64,000 nucleotides of DNA from Cladopsammia gracilis (GCA_022457155.1 JAJGOT010000038.1:1897001-1961000), one strand, 5' to 3'. Shown: positions 1 to 13,246, counted from the first letter of the stretch. The notes: generated by a model not told the origin, from the letters alone. Made by a program: numbers and translations.

Positions 1-1318
1 CAACCGGCTCAACTTTTGGAGGTCTTGAAGATTAACTTTACTTGGCAGATGTCTAACTTTTAAGTGCCTAGGCATTCTGCAGCTGATTTATTCAGCTTCA
101 ATGTCGAACATGCCTCAGGAAACGAGTATTAAGTTGATCACAAGCTATTTATTTAATTCATATGGAACAAAAAAAACCGACAAAATAAAAAGGCAAGTAT
201 TGTACCAGGACTATATTGAGGGCGGTTTGCGCATACAAACTATCTTAACCACATTCAAGTCGCTAAAGCTAGCATGGATACCCAGACTTTTAAAAAATGA
301 AAACTGTTCAAACGAATCTTGGCTGTATATCCCAAGTTATCATTTTAAAAGGTATGGCAGACTCAACTTCTTACTTCGATGTAATTATGATAAACATTTT
401 ATTAAACAGATTGATTTACCACTTTTTTTACAAAGAAATCCTTCTCCACATGATGGAGTTAAAACAATTGTATGGATATTGCTATAAGCAAGATTTGGTG
501 CTATTTAATAATAGAGAAATTTTAATAAATGGGAAGTCATTTTATTACAATGAATGGCATCCAAAAGGAATTCTTTCTATCCAAGATGTTTTAAATGACG
601 AGGTGAAATTTCTGTCTTACCAGCAATTCCTGCAAAAATATAACCTCAAGTGCAACTTTCTTCAATATTTCCAAGTTTGGGCAGCAATTCCCAAACATCT
701 GCGAGAAAAAGCAAGCCAGACTTCAGTCGACAAACACAAATTTGAAAAGAACAACTTTATATTTCCTCTGTCACCTACAGTCTCAATAAACTTATTCAAG
801 ATGAAAATTAAAGATTTCTACTGGCTTATTACTAACAAGTCTGTAAGTAAGGCTACTGGCCCAATGAAATGGGAACACAAAACTCAGTTGTTAAATTTGA
901 ATTGGCCTTGCTACTTTAGTAAATTGAAGGTACTTTGAAGGTACTTCGTAAGGATACTAAACTTTTACTACAAATTTCTACATAGAATTATTGCTACAAA
1001 GAAGGAATTGTATCATTTTGGTATTGAAAGTAACAAAGACTGCCTATACTGTAATGAAAGTGACTTGATAGGTCATACTTGCATTGACTGCCTCCCTTCC
1101 AAGTCACTTTTCAGTTAGGTCTTAATATGGTTTAACAGCGAACATGCCACCTCCTATTCACTCTCCACAGAAGAATTTTTATTTGGAAAATTTGAATTTG
1201 ACAATGATCAACTAGCGCGTTCCGATGAGACACTAAAAAAGTTAAATTACTGTTTGTTATTTGCAAAATATTATTTATATTCCCAAAAACTAAACAATAA
1301 ACGAATAAATTTTGATTA
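1..1318 (+). pseudogene. LINE (Tx1/L1-like) reverse transcriptase C-terminal remnant
   Basis: The 3' part of a non-LTR retrotransposon ORF, entering from the left edge. It is read in three frames: about 101-487, 430-938 and 930-1318. The first part has the conserved segment after the RT palm, with DKIKRQVLYQDYIEGGLR followed by LAWIPRLL. The second holds the INGKSFYYNEWHPKGI block and the AIPKHLREKA block. The third holds a zf-RVT-like finger, with FLHRIIATKKELYHFGI then CLYC and a His/Cys pair, and ends at a TAA near 1318. Frames change near 450 and 935, and a TAG lies near 1117, so it is dead. The Tx1/L1-like placement rests on this motif order; the endonuclease and RT palm lie outside the window. 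Confidence 0.78.
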
Positions 1319-2093
1319 ATTTAAGCAACGAATTGCCTTCAAATTTCGTATTGAAGGCCTTTCTTAGCTCAATCTCTTTAATTTTAAAGTATTCACTTAG
1401 CCCATATTTAAGATGTCGGGTTTTGTCCAGTGCCAGTAATTTGCGGCATTAACCGTCTGGGAAAGACAAAATTTGCAAAGGCTGCTTTGAGTCTCATTGG
1501 CAATGGCAGGTCATTCCACCTGTTCTGGACGACCTTAAGAAGGCCAAGCAAACAGAAGAAATCGCAGTGGCTTTCTATAACAGGGGCAAGGATGGGACTT
1601 GTCTGCTCGAGAGCACACCCCGTACTTACCCTATCCTGACAGTGCATTGGGAGGCCCTTGAAAGGGATCCAAGGTATGTTTATTAACGGCCGGTCATTAG
1701 TTGCTGAAGAAAGGATTGAACAGATCGAGGCATTCCTTGCTTTAAGTTGCATTTTTGTCTGATGTTTTTAGCCTTTTGATGGGGTAATTGGATTCCAAAG
1801 GTACATATACCACTCTTCAATGATCATATCACAGGCTTACCATCCTCTGTTTGTGTGGTGTGCTGTGCATTTGTAATGGAGGTATTGGTTTTTTAAACTG
1901 GATTTACTAAAGGCGAAATTGAGGGTTCTTAAAACCGATAAAAATGAAATAAAACATGTGACAATCATTGTCAGGTTGTTTAACTTTGCTTTTCTGTGTT
2001 TATTTTGGCGATTTGGGGCTCGCGAAAGCGGTATTTTTAGTTTATTTTCAAATGAACGGTTCAACAGCTCAAGAATAGAGAAAGGAAACAAGG

Positions 2094-2223
2094 CGTGCAA
2101 CTTGGAAACCCATGAATCCACTATATAACCCGGTCGAATATTCCGCCAAAAAATCGTATTTGTCCGATTCTCTCACACAAAAAAATCCTGAGTAGTGGAT
2201 TCGTGGGTTTCCAAAGTTGCACG
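2094..2223. mobile_element. fold-back MITE, 30-bp arms
   Basis: The left arm, starting CGTGCAACTTGGAAACCCAT, and the right arm at about 2193-2223 are reverse complements over about 30 bp, with a one-base length difference and one substitution. The spacer is about 70 bp and there is no ORF. This is a typical miniature inverted-repeat element, lying in an intron of the flanking decayed gene. No clear target duplication was seen. Confidence 0.75.
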
Positions 2224-2723
2224 TACAGATTGCTTCGTCAGTTTGGTATCAGTGGGTTTAAGCATTCAGTGATTGCAAAGTAATAATTATATTTTATAAC
2301 ATTTCCTTTGTCAGAGGACAAGGTGTGTGATCATCGAAATCACAATTTAGAACAAAACCCTCTATCAATAAAATATGTTAAGAGAACCATAAGCTAGGTT
2401 TCAGTCTCCCTTGTTTTCAGTATATTTTACAAACATTAGACATCATTTTATGCATGTCAGAAATATTTTATTTCTCATACTGGCACCAAAAAAGTGGAAA
2501 TTGTATGATTGTAACAAAGTTAAAGATTGACAATATACTCCTTATGTTATTTGAAAAAAAGAGTGCAGAACATAATTATACAATTATTATTTGTAAACAA
2601 GTGATTACTCGAGTTGTAGGAAAGGAAAAGTGATTGAACACACTTAAGAGTTTTTACCAACACATTTTAAACAAATCAGCAGAGGTCTTAGCTACAATTA
2701 ATTAATTACCATAGATGTATCAA

Positions 2724-3005
2724 CTAGCACCCGGGGTGCTTAATATTTCATTTTCTGAGTTCAGTAGAGGGCGCTCATTTGAGGGAGGTGCTTATTTGAA
2801 AGGGGTTGCATTGGGTGGGGCAGCACTAAAATGACACAATATGACAGTCTATTTCAAGTCTGTGTGTGTGGTACATATAGTGTATTTACATTTTGCTGGG
2901 GGTGCTTATTAGAAAGCGGCAATTTTAACATTTTTAGTCTTGGGAGGGGGACGCTAATTTGAAGGGGATGCTCATTTGAAGCTGGGTGCTAATTCAAGCA
3001 TTTAC
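2724..3005. repeat. degenerate G-rich GGTGCTTATTTGAA repeat
   Basis: Variants of GGTGCT(T/C)ATTTGAA(A)GGGG recur at about 2735, 2788, 2896, 2945, 2968 and 2985, with irregular spacing. There is no ORF. It looks like a degenerate minisatellite; the rest of 1760-3130 shows no gene apart from the 2094 fold-back. Confidence 0.6.
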
Positions 3006-4779
3006 CCTAAGTGGCAAGTGGACTGGAATTAAGTCATTGCAAATTAAATATCAAATCAAGTTTTAGAATGGCAATATAACCTATATCACAGGTAACCTAT
3101 TTACAGGTGTTTGGTCGCCTAGTACTTGTTCCCTTTTTAGAGGGGCGGAGATGTCCTAATGGCCTTGAAGCCCAACAGAAGGCTGAAATGCATGCCAAGG
3201 AAGTTTTCTGTCATGCCACAAGTGCCATTGGCATTCTTGTTGGCCTAGGACAGCAGTTGATTTTCTGCTAAAGACACATGCACAGGAGATCGCAACACAA
3301 CTGGTTCAATCCATGCCAAACATAGATGACAGATGTGTTAAACATTACACTATTTTGATCAGCTTGGCCGAAAAGGTACGTAATTACGAATTAGCAAATA
3401 GTGTGAAATATGTAATAATATATATAGATAGCCTGCGCCTAGCAGCGTCGCTCTTTGAATAGAAAGCCGATGATAAGCTTAACTAGGGTAAAGGTCGGAA
3501 GCACAAGAATTAAGATTGACGACGATTGGTTATTGCTAATGAATACATCGAAGCAGCACTTTTCAATTCACTGATCAAGTAATGGATTGGCAAATGGATG
3601 TTATCAAACCCATTCCTAGAGGGTGGACACTTACAGAGATTTGACTGTTAATGTTAATAGCATGTTAAACTTATATTCCAAAAAATATTGTTTGTTTTAT
3701 TAAGGTGATTGGAATGGCAGACATCGAGGGTATGAGCCCTGAATTGGCAATTACGTATTTTAAAAGGGTGGCATACCCCAATGCGGTTGAGACGTAACGA
3801 GTCGAACATGTTTCCGTGACAACAGATGAATCCGATGAACCTCTTCTTGTTGATCTTTTGATGAAGTGCATCAATGAGCTTCAAATACCAATTCCGCAGG
3901 TGATTAGTTAAAGTTTAAAAATATAAATATCAACAAATTGTAAAGTTTAAATTGCATGACTATGATGAGTTTAATTGGTATGAAAGATGTTGAGCCTCAT
4001 TTCACTACAATTAGCATTATAAGGGAGGGGGGTTCATTGCTTGTAAATTCTAAGGGTGTCAGAGTGCTCATGTTCTGAAGCCAAAACAAAAAGTACAAAG
4101 CTTAAAAATTGTATTTAATTAAACACAATTAACATTTTCTTTGCTCTATTATTTGTAAATATTAAAGAATTTGACTTATGCCTGTTAATTGTTATTTTGG
4201 AACTAAATTCTGGGATTTTATCAATATAAAGTGCATGCATGTGATATACTATCATTATCTTGATTGGGTCTGGGGCTCGTGAATTATTAATCAGGTTTTG
4301 AAAGATTACATAACGTAGTAATAATAATAAAATGTAGTTATACATGTACCTGTATTACAGACAAAAATGAATGTATTCTTATTCCAAAACCAAATTTATA
4401 ATAATGTAGCTAACCCAAATGAATGAATCATAAGTTTCAAACTAAAGTGCAAGCTAGGTGTATTAACACTGCATACGTGTACATTATATTCAGATGCTGA
4501 CTTGTGTAAATTCATCCGTGACCTTCACAATGAAGAATAAATCAGAAAAACATGCTGGAATGGCAGTAGCCTTGAGGTGGCTACTGCCACTTGTAAAACA
4601 GTTCGGTGGCTCGCACCCTCCAGAAGACAAGATCCACCGGGAACTACACACACTGTCCATCAGAGATGGAAGAGGGGAAAAGAAATCTCACTTCAACAAA
4701 TTTGCAGATGGAAGAAAAATCACAAGAGGTGCCACTAAATAGATTTTGCTACCTAATTATTGTGTCCTGTATATGGTAC

Positions 4780-4945
4780 CCCGTATGGAGAATAGTGAAT
4801 AGAGGGGGTATTTTAGTGGGTGGAAATTTATATTAGCCGACAAGTGGGCTTATAATCGGGGGGCTTATAACTGGGAGGAAATTTCTATTAGCAAAGAGGT
4901 GGGCTTATAATCGGGGAGGGGGGTTATAACTGGGAGGCTTATATT
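4780..4945. repeat. degenerate GGGCTTATAATCGGGG minisatellite
   Basis: About three units of a roughly 60-bp motif, GTGGGCTTATAATCGGGGGG then CTTATAACTGGGAGG and a short T/A-rich spacer. It sits in the intron after the 4494 exon and has no coding potential. Confidence 0.65.
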
Positions 4946-6478
4946 CCAATTCATCGTGTTTACAAAATATCGATGGTGAATATTTCTTGTGGTGGTTTTT
5001 GTTAGCCGTTATGTTCCCTGAACAATTCATTTTGGTAAGGTATTTCAAGATTTAATTTTTTGCTTCGCATAAAAATATGCTATTTGCAGCAATCAGGGCA
5101 ACACATTGTATTTTATTATTATCCAAAATTAGTCCAGGTCCAACAGATTCAGGCATACCTATCATATTTTCAGCATTTGGTATGGTCCAACCAGCTGCCC
5201 AAGAACTGCCCAAGAACTGCCCATGGCACCAGCAGACAATGTGGCCACCAACACGCATTGTGGCCACCAACACGAGGGCACCAGCAGACTTGAATGACAG
5301 TGGCATTGATTTAGTAGGTAAGTGTAATTTTTACTTTGTTTAACCATATAGTAACAACTAATAATTATGACAACATTACATAATTATTATGTTGCACCCT
5401 CTATCTACCTGCATATAATGTAATTCAACATAATTAATATCTTATTGTCAGTAACAGGATCGAAATGTTTGGGTCATGAATAACCATGCAAGGGACAAAC
5501 AGAATATTTTTTAGGTCAATTGTTAGATAACTTCACAAATTGAGCCATGTCAGATTGTAAATCCAATGTAAATATCATTTAAAATTCATCAGTGGAAGCT
5601 GAAGCTAATGCTATAGAAGAAAGAGATCTACAGTTAACGGTAAATGGAGAAAACAAGAAGCTAAAGAGGACAAATAGGACCTTAAAAGCGGAGATAATGA
5701 ATTCCAAAAAAGAAAACTATCAGGTATTAATTACTGGATTTACTTTCATTTCTTCAAATTCTAAAGAATTTAATGTGATTTATTAATTCCCTTTAAAATG
5801 TTTTAATTAGAGATTGAATAATTCGCGTGGGTGGGTGGGTGGGTGATGTGTTGTTATTGCAGTGGTCTGTTTCGTTAACAGTTGTATCATCCTATTCAGA
5901 ACTTGCTGTGGGAAAGTATACAAAGTCATGAAAAGTTAATTTTAATAATAAAAAAGTTAAATTGTAGAGTTTGGCTGCTTCATTCTATTTTTATTGCGCA
6001 GATGATGACTCAGATTACAAATATTGTATATGCAGGAAGGTATGTTGTTACAATTGATAATTCTCTGTTATAAAATTTTGCCACACGGGCATTATTTGTG
6101 TGGGCGATCTTCTAAAAACTAACTTATTAAATATCAAATTCTGAAGGAAACCCCTGAACACCTGTTACGTTTAGGAGAACAAGAAAGGGCATTTGATGTT
6201 GCAAAGCTTCACCATAAAAAAGAAAAAGATGATATTTAGAGAGAAAAGCCACATTACCTACAGCAGCTCCTCTTCAGCTCCTCTTCAGAATTTTTATGAG
6301 AAGCACCAACAAACTCGACCCACACAAGACACCGGTTCTGAGAATCAAACCAATGGGCCACATTGGTGATAGGCAAGCGCTGCTAATGCAATTATAAATG
6401 GCTCAATCAATTCCAGGCCTGACCATCCCCTCCTCCCCAAAATAGGGCAAGTTTGTTAGACAACAAACAACAAATGTC

Positions 6479-6479
<1 letters not shown>

Positions 6480-6514
<35 letters not shown>

Positions 6515-6515
6515 T
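6480..6515. repeat. (AAT)n microsatellite
   Basis: About twelve uninterrupted TAA/AAT triplets. Confidence 0.95.
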
Positions 6516-6620
6516 ACAGGAAAGGCCAAAAAACGAAGAGAATGGTATGGTTATTTGTGAAAACTGCAAACGAAAAGTAGAAACAAACGTAGGAAACCAA
6601 AACGTCAACCAGCCAGCAGT

Positions 6621-6720
6621 TAGTCTCCTACACAGACGTTATTTGGGTCGTTTCCGTCTTCTTAGTAAGGAGAAGCATTGTGTGATGACCCAAATAACAG
6701 ATCTCTGCATAGGAGACTAG
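6621..6720. mobile_element. 100-bp MITE with TAGTCTCCTA termini
   Basis: The ends are inverted: TAGTCTCCTACACAGACGTT at the left, and TAGGAGACTA preceded by GACCCAAATAACAGATC at the right. Both arms carry the ATTTGGGTC / GACCCAAAT core, and the centre is a loop of about 40 bp. No ORF. It has the form of a short fold-back non-autonomous DNA transposon. Confidence 0.8.
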
Positions 6721-6885
6721 CCAGCTTTAAAAATTAGCTTTTCAGTTGAATTTCAGAATGCCAAATTCCTGCAACCAACCCTATCAGCAGACATGTAGGC
6801 CTACTATATACAATTGAGTGCAATAAACTGCGATCACTACCGTCACAAGACTTTGCAAATGTAATAATAATTGAGTGGATTATTA

Positions 6886-7028
6886 CAGGGTTGTCACAAA
6901 ATTTTTAAGTGGGTGGCTTTATCCATCTTTTTCTAAATGATAAGAACAATAGCCCAGCTGAGTAGCTGGCCAAGATCATGAAGTAGGTGGTGATTTTTGC
7001 CGATGGCTGGCTACTTCCAACAACCCTG
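6886..7028. mobile_element. 143-bp hAT-like MITE
   Basis: The termini CAGGGTTGT and ACAACCCTG are exact inverted repeats, and CAGGG ends are typical of hAT elements. No ORF. The flanks GATTATTA and ATTTTATT are similar but do not form a clean 8-bp duplication, so the superfamily call is tentative. From 7030 to about 7400 I see no supported feature. Confidence 0.55.
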
Positions 7029-7409
7029 ATTTTATTATGTAATCGAAAACCAGGTTCCTGGTTTTCTGATTAATAATTCACTTGTGTATTTGCAGTGTCC
7101 AGGCAATAGATATTACCACGGGCAAATGTGGGGCATTTGATTTTTTGAAAGAATTTTTGATAAAAAATGGTTTAATTCAGGTCAAATCACCCTACCCTGT
7201 AGACAAATTATATCGAATATCAGTACATCTGGCCATGTACTTGTGAATTATACTTTAATAAAGTTTTGTACCTTTGACAAGGACAGAACAAGACAACAGC
7301 ACGCCACTCCTCGCATTTCAAAATGGCTGCCTTTGAACAACACGCTATTAGGGACAAGTCCTCCCATCCAGAAAAGTCAAATATCTCCATCCTGGGACCC
7401 AGACTCTCA

Positions 7410-9985
7410 GTCATTTGACTGCAGACTAAAACCTTGTGATACTAAAGTGTATGCTTTTAACTCATCTAAACCCCTTCCCGTGCTGGGCAAATTCAAGGCC
7501 TTAGTGGAATCCAAGTGTCGTTCACTCGACTCTGAATTCCTCGTGGTAGATGGCAAAACATCTCTTCTTGGATACACAACAGCTACAGACCTTGGAATAC
7601 TGCAAATTGTGAATGCTGTGTCCGTGGAAAGGAATGTGTTCCAAAAATACCCAAGTCTTTTCAGTTGCCTTGGAAAGATGAAGAATGTTGAGGTCAAATT
7701 GCATATTGATGAGAATGTGAAACCCATTCATCAATCGCACAGACGCATCCCATTTCATCAACGATAGAATCTTGAAGCTTGTGTTGAATCCCTGCTGCAA
7801 CAGGATATTATTGAGCCTGCTGATGGACCCACTCCCTGGGTATCTCCTGTGGTCTTGGTGCCCAAGCCCAAACAACCTGGTGGAGTACGGTTGTGTGTGG
7901 ACATGAGGGAAGCTAACAAAGCAATAACCTGAGAAAGACACCTCATGCCTACCATCGATGAAGTGGTACATGACCTCAATGGTGCAAAAGTGTTTAGCAA
8001 ACTCGATCTCAATCAAGGATATTATCAGCTGGTCCTGCACCCAGACTCCAGGCACATCACCACCTTTTCCACTCATCTTGGTTTGTTCAGGTACAAGCGC
8101 CTAAGTTTTGAAGTAAATGCTGTGGCTGAAAAATTTCAGGATGTAATTGCTACTGCCATTAGTGACATCCCCAACGTCAAGAACATTAGCGACGATGTCA
8201 TCATCTATGGAGTCAACACAGAGGAGCATGACAAGCAGTCCTGACCCGCTTCAAGGACTTGACTCTGAAGAAAGAAAAGTGTCAATTTTACATGCCACCT
8301 ATTTAGTTCTTAGGCATGGTCTTTAGTGCAGATGGCATGTCACCCGACCCTGCAAAGGTGGAAGCAATCCAGCAAGCGGAAGCACCTACCTCAGTGAGCG
8401 AGGTGTGCAGCCTGTTAGACATGACCAACTATGTGTCTCGTTTCGTACGTGATTATGCAGACATTGTGGCTCCTTTGCGTGACCTCACTCACAAGGGCGT
8501 CAAATTCAAAAGGAAAGATGTTCACCAAGCAGCGCTAGAGCGACTCAAGCGTAGTCTCACCTCCGATGAAGTAATGGCGTATTTTGACCCCAGTAAGAAA
8601 TCCATCCTGCTTGTGGATGCTAGTCCTGTTGGATTAGGTGCTATTTTAACTCAAGGTGGTAGAGTGATATCCTACGCCAGCAAAGCCTTCTCTAGTGTGG
8701 AAAGGTGCTACTCTCAAATCGAGCGCAAGGCATTGGCAATTGTATGGGGTTATCATCTCTTCCGTATGTACCTCCTGGGAAGTCACTTCAAAGTCGTGAC
8801 AGATCACAAACCATTGCTGTCCATCTTCAACAGCCCTACTTCCCAAGCCTGAGCCAGGATTGAGAACTGGCGTCTCAAACTACAGTCCTCCAACTTCGAA
8901 GTGTTGTATTCAAGAGGTGACCTGAATCCAGCAGACTACATCTCAAGGCATCTCCAGAGTGAAACAAAGTGTGATCTCTTCTCAGAGTCTGCAGAACAGT
9001 ATGTCAACTTCGTGATGTCTCAAGCCACGTCCAAGGCTTTGACTAGAGAAGAAATCATCGATGCAACCAAGAAAGATGCTACTCTTCAAGAAGTAATGCG
9101 CCTCATCTCAACTGGCCAGTGGGATAATCTGAAGCCAGTCAAGGGAGCTGACCCAAGCACTCTCAAGATATTTGCCAACGTCTGCAGTGAGCTGACTTCA
9201 GTGGATGGTAACCTTGTGCTTTGTGGAAGCCGCATAGTAGTGCCTGATGCTCTTCAGAAACGAGTAGTCGAATTGGCTCATGAAGGCCATCAAGGGCTAG
9301 TAAAGACTCGTAGCCTATTGCGCTCAAAGGTTTGGTTTCCAAGAATGGATAGCCTAGTTGATTCTGTTGTGAAGCGTTGTGTTCCCTGTCAAGTTGCAAC
9401 GCCCAAACCTACCCGCGAGCCTCTGCAGATGACTCCTTTGCCCCATGGTTCGTGGGAACAAGTGAGCATTGACTTTTGTGAAGTTGCTGGACATTATGTT
9501 CTTGTTGTTATTGATGACTACTTAAGATTTCCTGAGATTGAAATCGTCCACTCTACTTCTGCCAAAGCGGTGATTCCCAAGCTCGACCACATATTTGCTG
9601 CCTATGGTGTACCCCAAGTGGTCAAATCCGATAATAGGCCCCCCTTTAATGGTGGCAAGTTTGGACAATTTGCTTAGTATCGTGGCTTCAAGCACCGAAA
9701 GGTGCTTTGTGACCCAAAGCTAATGGAGAAGTGGAACGCTTTATGAAGACTTTTGGAAAGGTACTATGCACCACAGTCCACTGGAAGCAAGACATGTACC
9801 AGTTGCTATGCAACTATCGTGCTACCCCCCATTGTACTACGAGTGTTGCCCCTGCTACAGCCCTATTTGGGAGGCCAATTAGAACCAAGCTTCCCAACCC
9901 TGTTGCTGTGCCAAGTGGTGAAAATCATGACCCTGTAAACATGCGCGAGAGATGCTCAGCAGAAACTCGGGATCAAGAGCCAAGC
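7410..9985 (+). mobile_element. truncated Ty3/Gypsy retrotransposon (no LTRs)
   Basis: Pol remnant only. The 5' end is lost inside the protease region near 7410. The 3' end stops near 9985, where the tail of the minus-strand gene at 10-14.5 kb begins. No long direct repeats flank it. It is older than the element at 15.3 kb, because every domain carries lesions. Confidence 0.85.
7410..9985 (+). pseudogene. pol: Gypsy pol: protease end, RT, RNase H, integrase
   Basis: Domain order is plain. 7430-7767 holds the protease C-terminus and linker (KTSLLGYTTATDLGIL). RT spans about 7768-8330, with WVSPVVLVPKPKQPGGVRLC, KLDLNQGYYQL and a degenerate active-site box ISDDVIIY where Y-x-DD is expected. 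RNase H at 8590-8850 has LLVDASPVGLGAIL, SQIERKALAIVWG and VTDHKPL. The integrase zinc-binding HHCC region is at about 9262-9400 (HEGHQGLVKTRSLL, then CVPC). The catalytic core starts at 9470 (SIDFCEVAGHYVLVVIDDYL) with YGVPQVVKSDNRPPFNGGKF. Lesions: stops at 7767, 7930, 8242, 8850 and 9675, with frame changes near 8250 and 9725. It makes no functional enzyme. Confidence 0.85.
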
Positions 9986-12898
9986 TGCCGTTGTTGGGGA
10001 GAATAATTTTCACTACTAAGCCATTTAATCAATCTCATAAAATTGTGGCAAAGTAGCCTGGAATCTTTTCCAGTAAATCTATACTGGAGATCCTGACCCT
10101 TACCCTGGGTTTCGTCGTACCACTTCTTTACCTTTCTTGCCAAACATTTGGCCTTTACCTCAAACCTTAGTGCAGTTACAACTTTAGAGAGAATGCTATC
10201 ATTTGGAATGTCTGCAAACGTTTTGCAGCTGTCTGGAAGATTTGACTTTCCCCCTGCCTCTTTCAGAACCCCCTTAAAAAAATACTGCCAGGCATTATTC
10301 TTAATATGTAAAGGCTCTACATGGGCAAGATCAATCAATTCCCCAATTAAAGGCTCACATTTGCAATTTTGATCCTCTTTTCATACTTCCAAGGCTTCCA
10401 CATGGTCTGTGTCCTTGGTGGCCGGATAGTACTTCTCTGTGACAAACTTAAAAATGCCCCTTTAAGTCAGTGCAGTTGTCTGTTGAAACATCTGCAAAAG
10501 TTGAGAAATATCTTGCACTATTGATCAGTTCACCCCCCAGCATAGCCAACATCTTCATGTCATTTGGCAATTCGGCACATTTGAAAGTTACATGAAAACC
10601 CTCAATTTCAAAGACTTTTTTCTCAATCTCACTAATTTCTTTGCACAAGAATTGACAGTACTTGCGCACAACTGGCGAAGTTTCCTCACAATTACCCCCA
10701 AAAATAATAAAGTTGTCATTGCTTGATGCAACCCTCTTACCAACATTAAAAAAACTTAACAGAAAGAAACAAGCACTCTCATTCTTCCCAAATGGGCAGC
10801 CATCCCCACCCACTGCAAACAAAAAAGTACCTTCTGTTTTGCCAAACCACTGAAGGGTTTCCTTTTTGTCTTTTCGGAGGTAAAATTTTGCTAAGCGGGG
10901 CAAATACTCAATTAACTTTCGAAAGCAACCTTGTGTTGTTTCATCTTCCATAACACCTTGAAACTGTTTTTCTAATTTGTAAACATTTCCAATGCTGACT
11001 TGGTTGATTTCTTTGACAAGTTTGCTATAAGGCAACAATTTTGGAATAGGGCAGTTTGGCATCAAAGTAATAGCTGACCTCCTGTTTCCCATTGCTTTAT
11101 TTTTTTCATAGATAATGCAAGTCTTACAGACATATTTTCGCTTGCCCATTACACCACTACTATAGAAAACTGCAATGCTTCTCTTTACATTTTCTGGTGA
11201 GCTTTCAAAAGCTTTTGAATTTTTCTTAAATTCAGCTGAGACTACCTTCTTTGTTAGGATTTTATGACTTAAAACATAATCTTTCATTTTGTCTACTTTA
11301 CATCTTTTTGCTAAGGTGTCAAACACTCCATCAAAGGCTGGTGTTAGGTTATTCTCAGAACCTCCATGGATTGTGGAAGCAGTTTTAATTGTTTCTTGCC
11401 GTCTTTTTGATGGTGTTCTTGGTGGCATATTTGATTTGCCATCCACCAAACTAGTTGGGGATCTTGTTCGTGAACTAATATCAGTGTGAACTGGTTGTAA
11501 CTGCAAAGAAAAATACTTCATTACCTCCTTCTGCAATATGGCACTAAAAAAATCATCTTATAGTAAGGACATTATACCAACCTGAACATTTTGAGTTTCA
11601 CGAGTCAAGTCTCTCAATACTTCCCCTGAATCACTGACCTTTAGGTAACAAAAAATTAAATTAATCATTCACTTCCAAAATGTTCATTCCACAAATAAAA
11701 CAAAAGCTAACAGTAATTAATTAATAAATTATCATAACTGGCTATCTCAATACATACACGTAGAAGGAAAAATAAACTTTCTTTAATCTCATTCACGCTA
11801 ACATGAACCACTCACTGATATGCACAAAGGTCTGATAAAATTTCCTTGTTTATGGCCTAAGGTTTGTGACTGATAGCCCCAAAGATGATCCGAGAGGAAA
11901 ATGGAGGCCTGGTGGCAGAACTAATGTTCCAATGAGCAAGGGTAGAAACAAAGCTGCTTTCAAAAACTCAAGCCAATTTAAGATCGACGCTACTTGAATT
12001 GTAATAAAGATTTTAGTTAATTGAAATGTGTTAATATCTCTCACAATTGCTCCTCTAGTAAAAAATAGGTCCGCAATGCGAACATGTGTCTAGTGCAAGG
12101 TTGATATGATGTGAATTTGTGTAACCATCTCTGGTGTAGCTTGCATCGCCGGTTAAGTCCAGTGGTTTATAGTTCGTCTGTGATGTAGGCTATCTATTGT
12201 GTGGTGTTGTAACTGTATTTAGTGTATGCAGCAGTTATTATAGCATTTTGAACCCTTCAAAAATGGCGGCCGAAAAATAACTGCTGGTTCAAAGAAACGC
12301 TGGGTCCACGAGGCCAAGTTTGAAATAAACACCAGGGGCGTTTAATTGAGAAAATACGGTACATCACATGTAGCAGAAAACATGTAAAGGACCAGCAGCC
12401 ACGGTTGAATAATTCAAAATTAATGCTTTATTAAGACAAACTGAAGTGTTTAGTTTCACTGATTATCCATGAAGTGTAACAGAACTGGAACAGAATGAGT
12501 TATACAATATTAACTGTCATAGAATTACTTACATCTGAACTTGATGTACATCTTATGCAAGATACTTATTTTAAAAATCTTAAACTTATTTTTACGTTAT
12601 ATTTACGGTTGAATCACTGATGCTATAAAAAAGCAATCAATTGCAACAAAATTAATAATATAAATTTAAGAGATGCACCATTAGAAAACTGATAGGGATG
12701 GAGCAAAAGAAAAGAATCCCAGTAAATTCTTAAGAAAAAAAAACATTCCCACGCATTATTGTAAATGTACCAGCAGAAGTATCTGATACTGTCAATATGT
12801 TACTTAAGGTTACCCACTGAAACAGGGACAATTAAGGTGAATTTAAAGATAACATTGCGATACAAAAGCACAGCACTGTTTCAACATAAGACCGCATA

Positions 12899-13246
12899 AA
12901 GTTGTCCAGGCAGCCAACTGGCTTATCAGCAACAGCAGTCTGTATAGACAAGAAGGAATAACAATTAATCAAGACTGGGGAGTAAAATATAGTGACAACT
13001 GTATATTAGATGATAGTACTGTTGAAAATCAAAATGCACAGTCACAAAATACACTTAATGTTAACAGTAGTGGTAATATTGAAACCAATAGTAATTGTGA
13101 TGAAGTTCTTGAGACTGAAGATCAGTGGAGTGAGGATGAAGGAGAAATACCTGCTGGTGTTACTTACACAATGTTCACAGCAAGCCCAGAAAATATAAAA
13201 TCTCTTACATCAATGTTGATTATTGCATGGAAAGGTTTCATTTGAT
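12899..13246 (+). pseudogene. Helitron Rep/helicase ORF fragment
   Basis: An open stretch of about 115 codons reading VVQAANWLISNSSLYRQEGI near its start and EDQWSEDEGEIPAGVTYTMF near its end, with an Asn/Ser-rich middle. The order of an xWLxxNxxLY segment, an acidic linker and a PAGVTxTMxT motif is what I know from animal Helitron proteins, upstream of the helitron-like N-terminal domain. Only this piece remains; no Rep HUH motif or helicase is nearby. It lies antisense in intron 1 of the minus-strand gene. Confidence 0.55.

Larger units (their letters stand above)
1424..6240 (+). pseudogene. decayed multi-exon gene with a P-loop-like exon
   Basis: A chain of exon-like segments with good splice signals on one strand: 1424-1672 (CCAG acceptor, AAG|GTATGT donor), 3141-3375 (TTTTTAG, AAAAG|GTACGT), 3705-3899 (195 nt, phase 0 at both ends), 4494 to about 4730, about 5090-5317 (GTAG|GTAAGT), 5593-5723 (Lys/Glu-rich, coiled-coil-like), 6002-6039 and about 6148-6230. 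Exon 1 starts with PVICGINRLGKTKFAKAALS, which resembles a Walker A loop, and then changes frame to continue with PPVLDDLKKAKQTEEIAVAF. Frame changes also fall in the 3141 and 4494 exons, and stops at about 3797 and 6229 break others. That the exons form one gene is inferred from order, strand and phase. I do not recognise the family; NTP binding is a guess from one motif. Confidence 0.5.

Noticed and set aside
1430..1639. Short plus ORF as a complete 69-residue gene
   Set aside because: It is one exon, entered from a splice acceptor and frameshifted midway.
5052..5347. Overlapping ORFs on both strands near 5.1-5.3 kb
   Set aside because: Only the plus frame has an acceptor and a GTAAGT donor; the others are shadows.
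8646..9399. Minus-strand ORFs of 66-78 codons
   Set aside because: Shadows of Gypsy RNase H and integrase on the plus strand.
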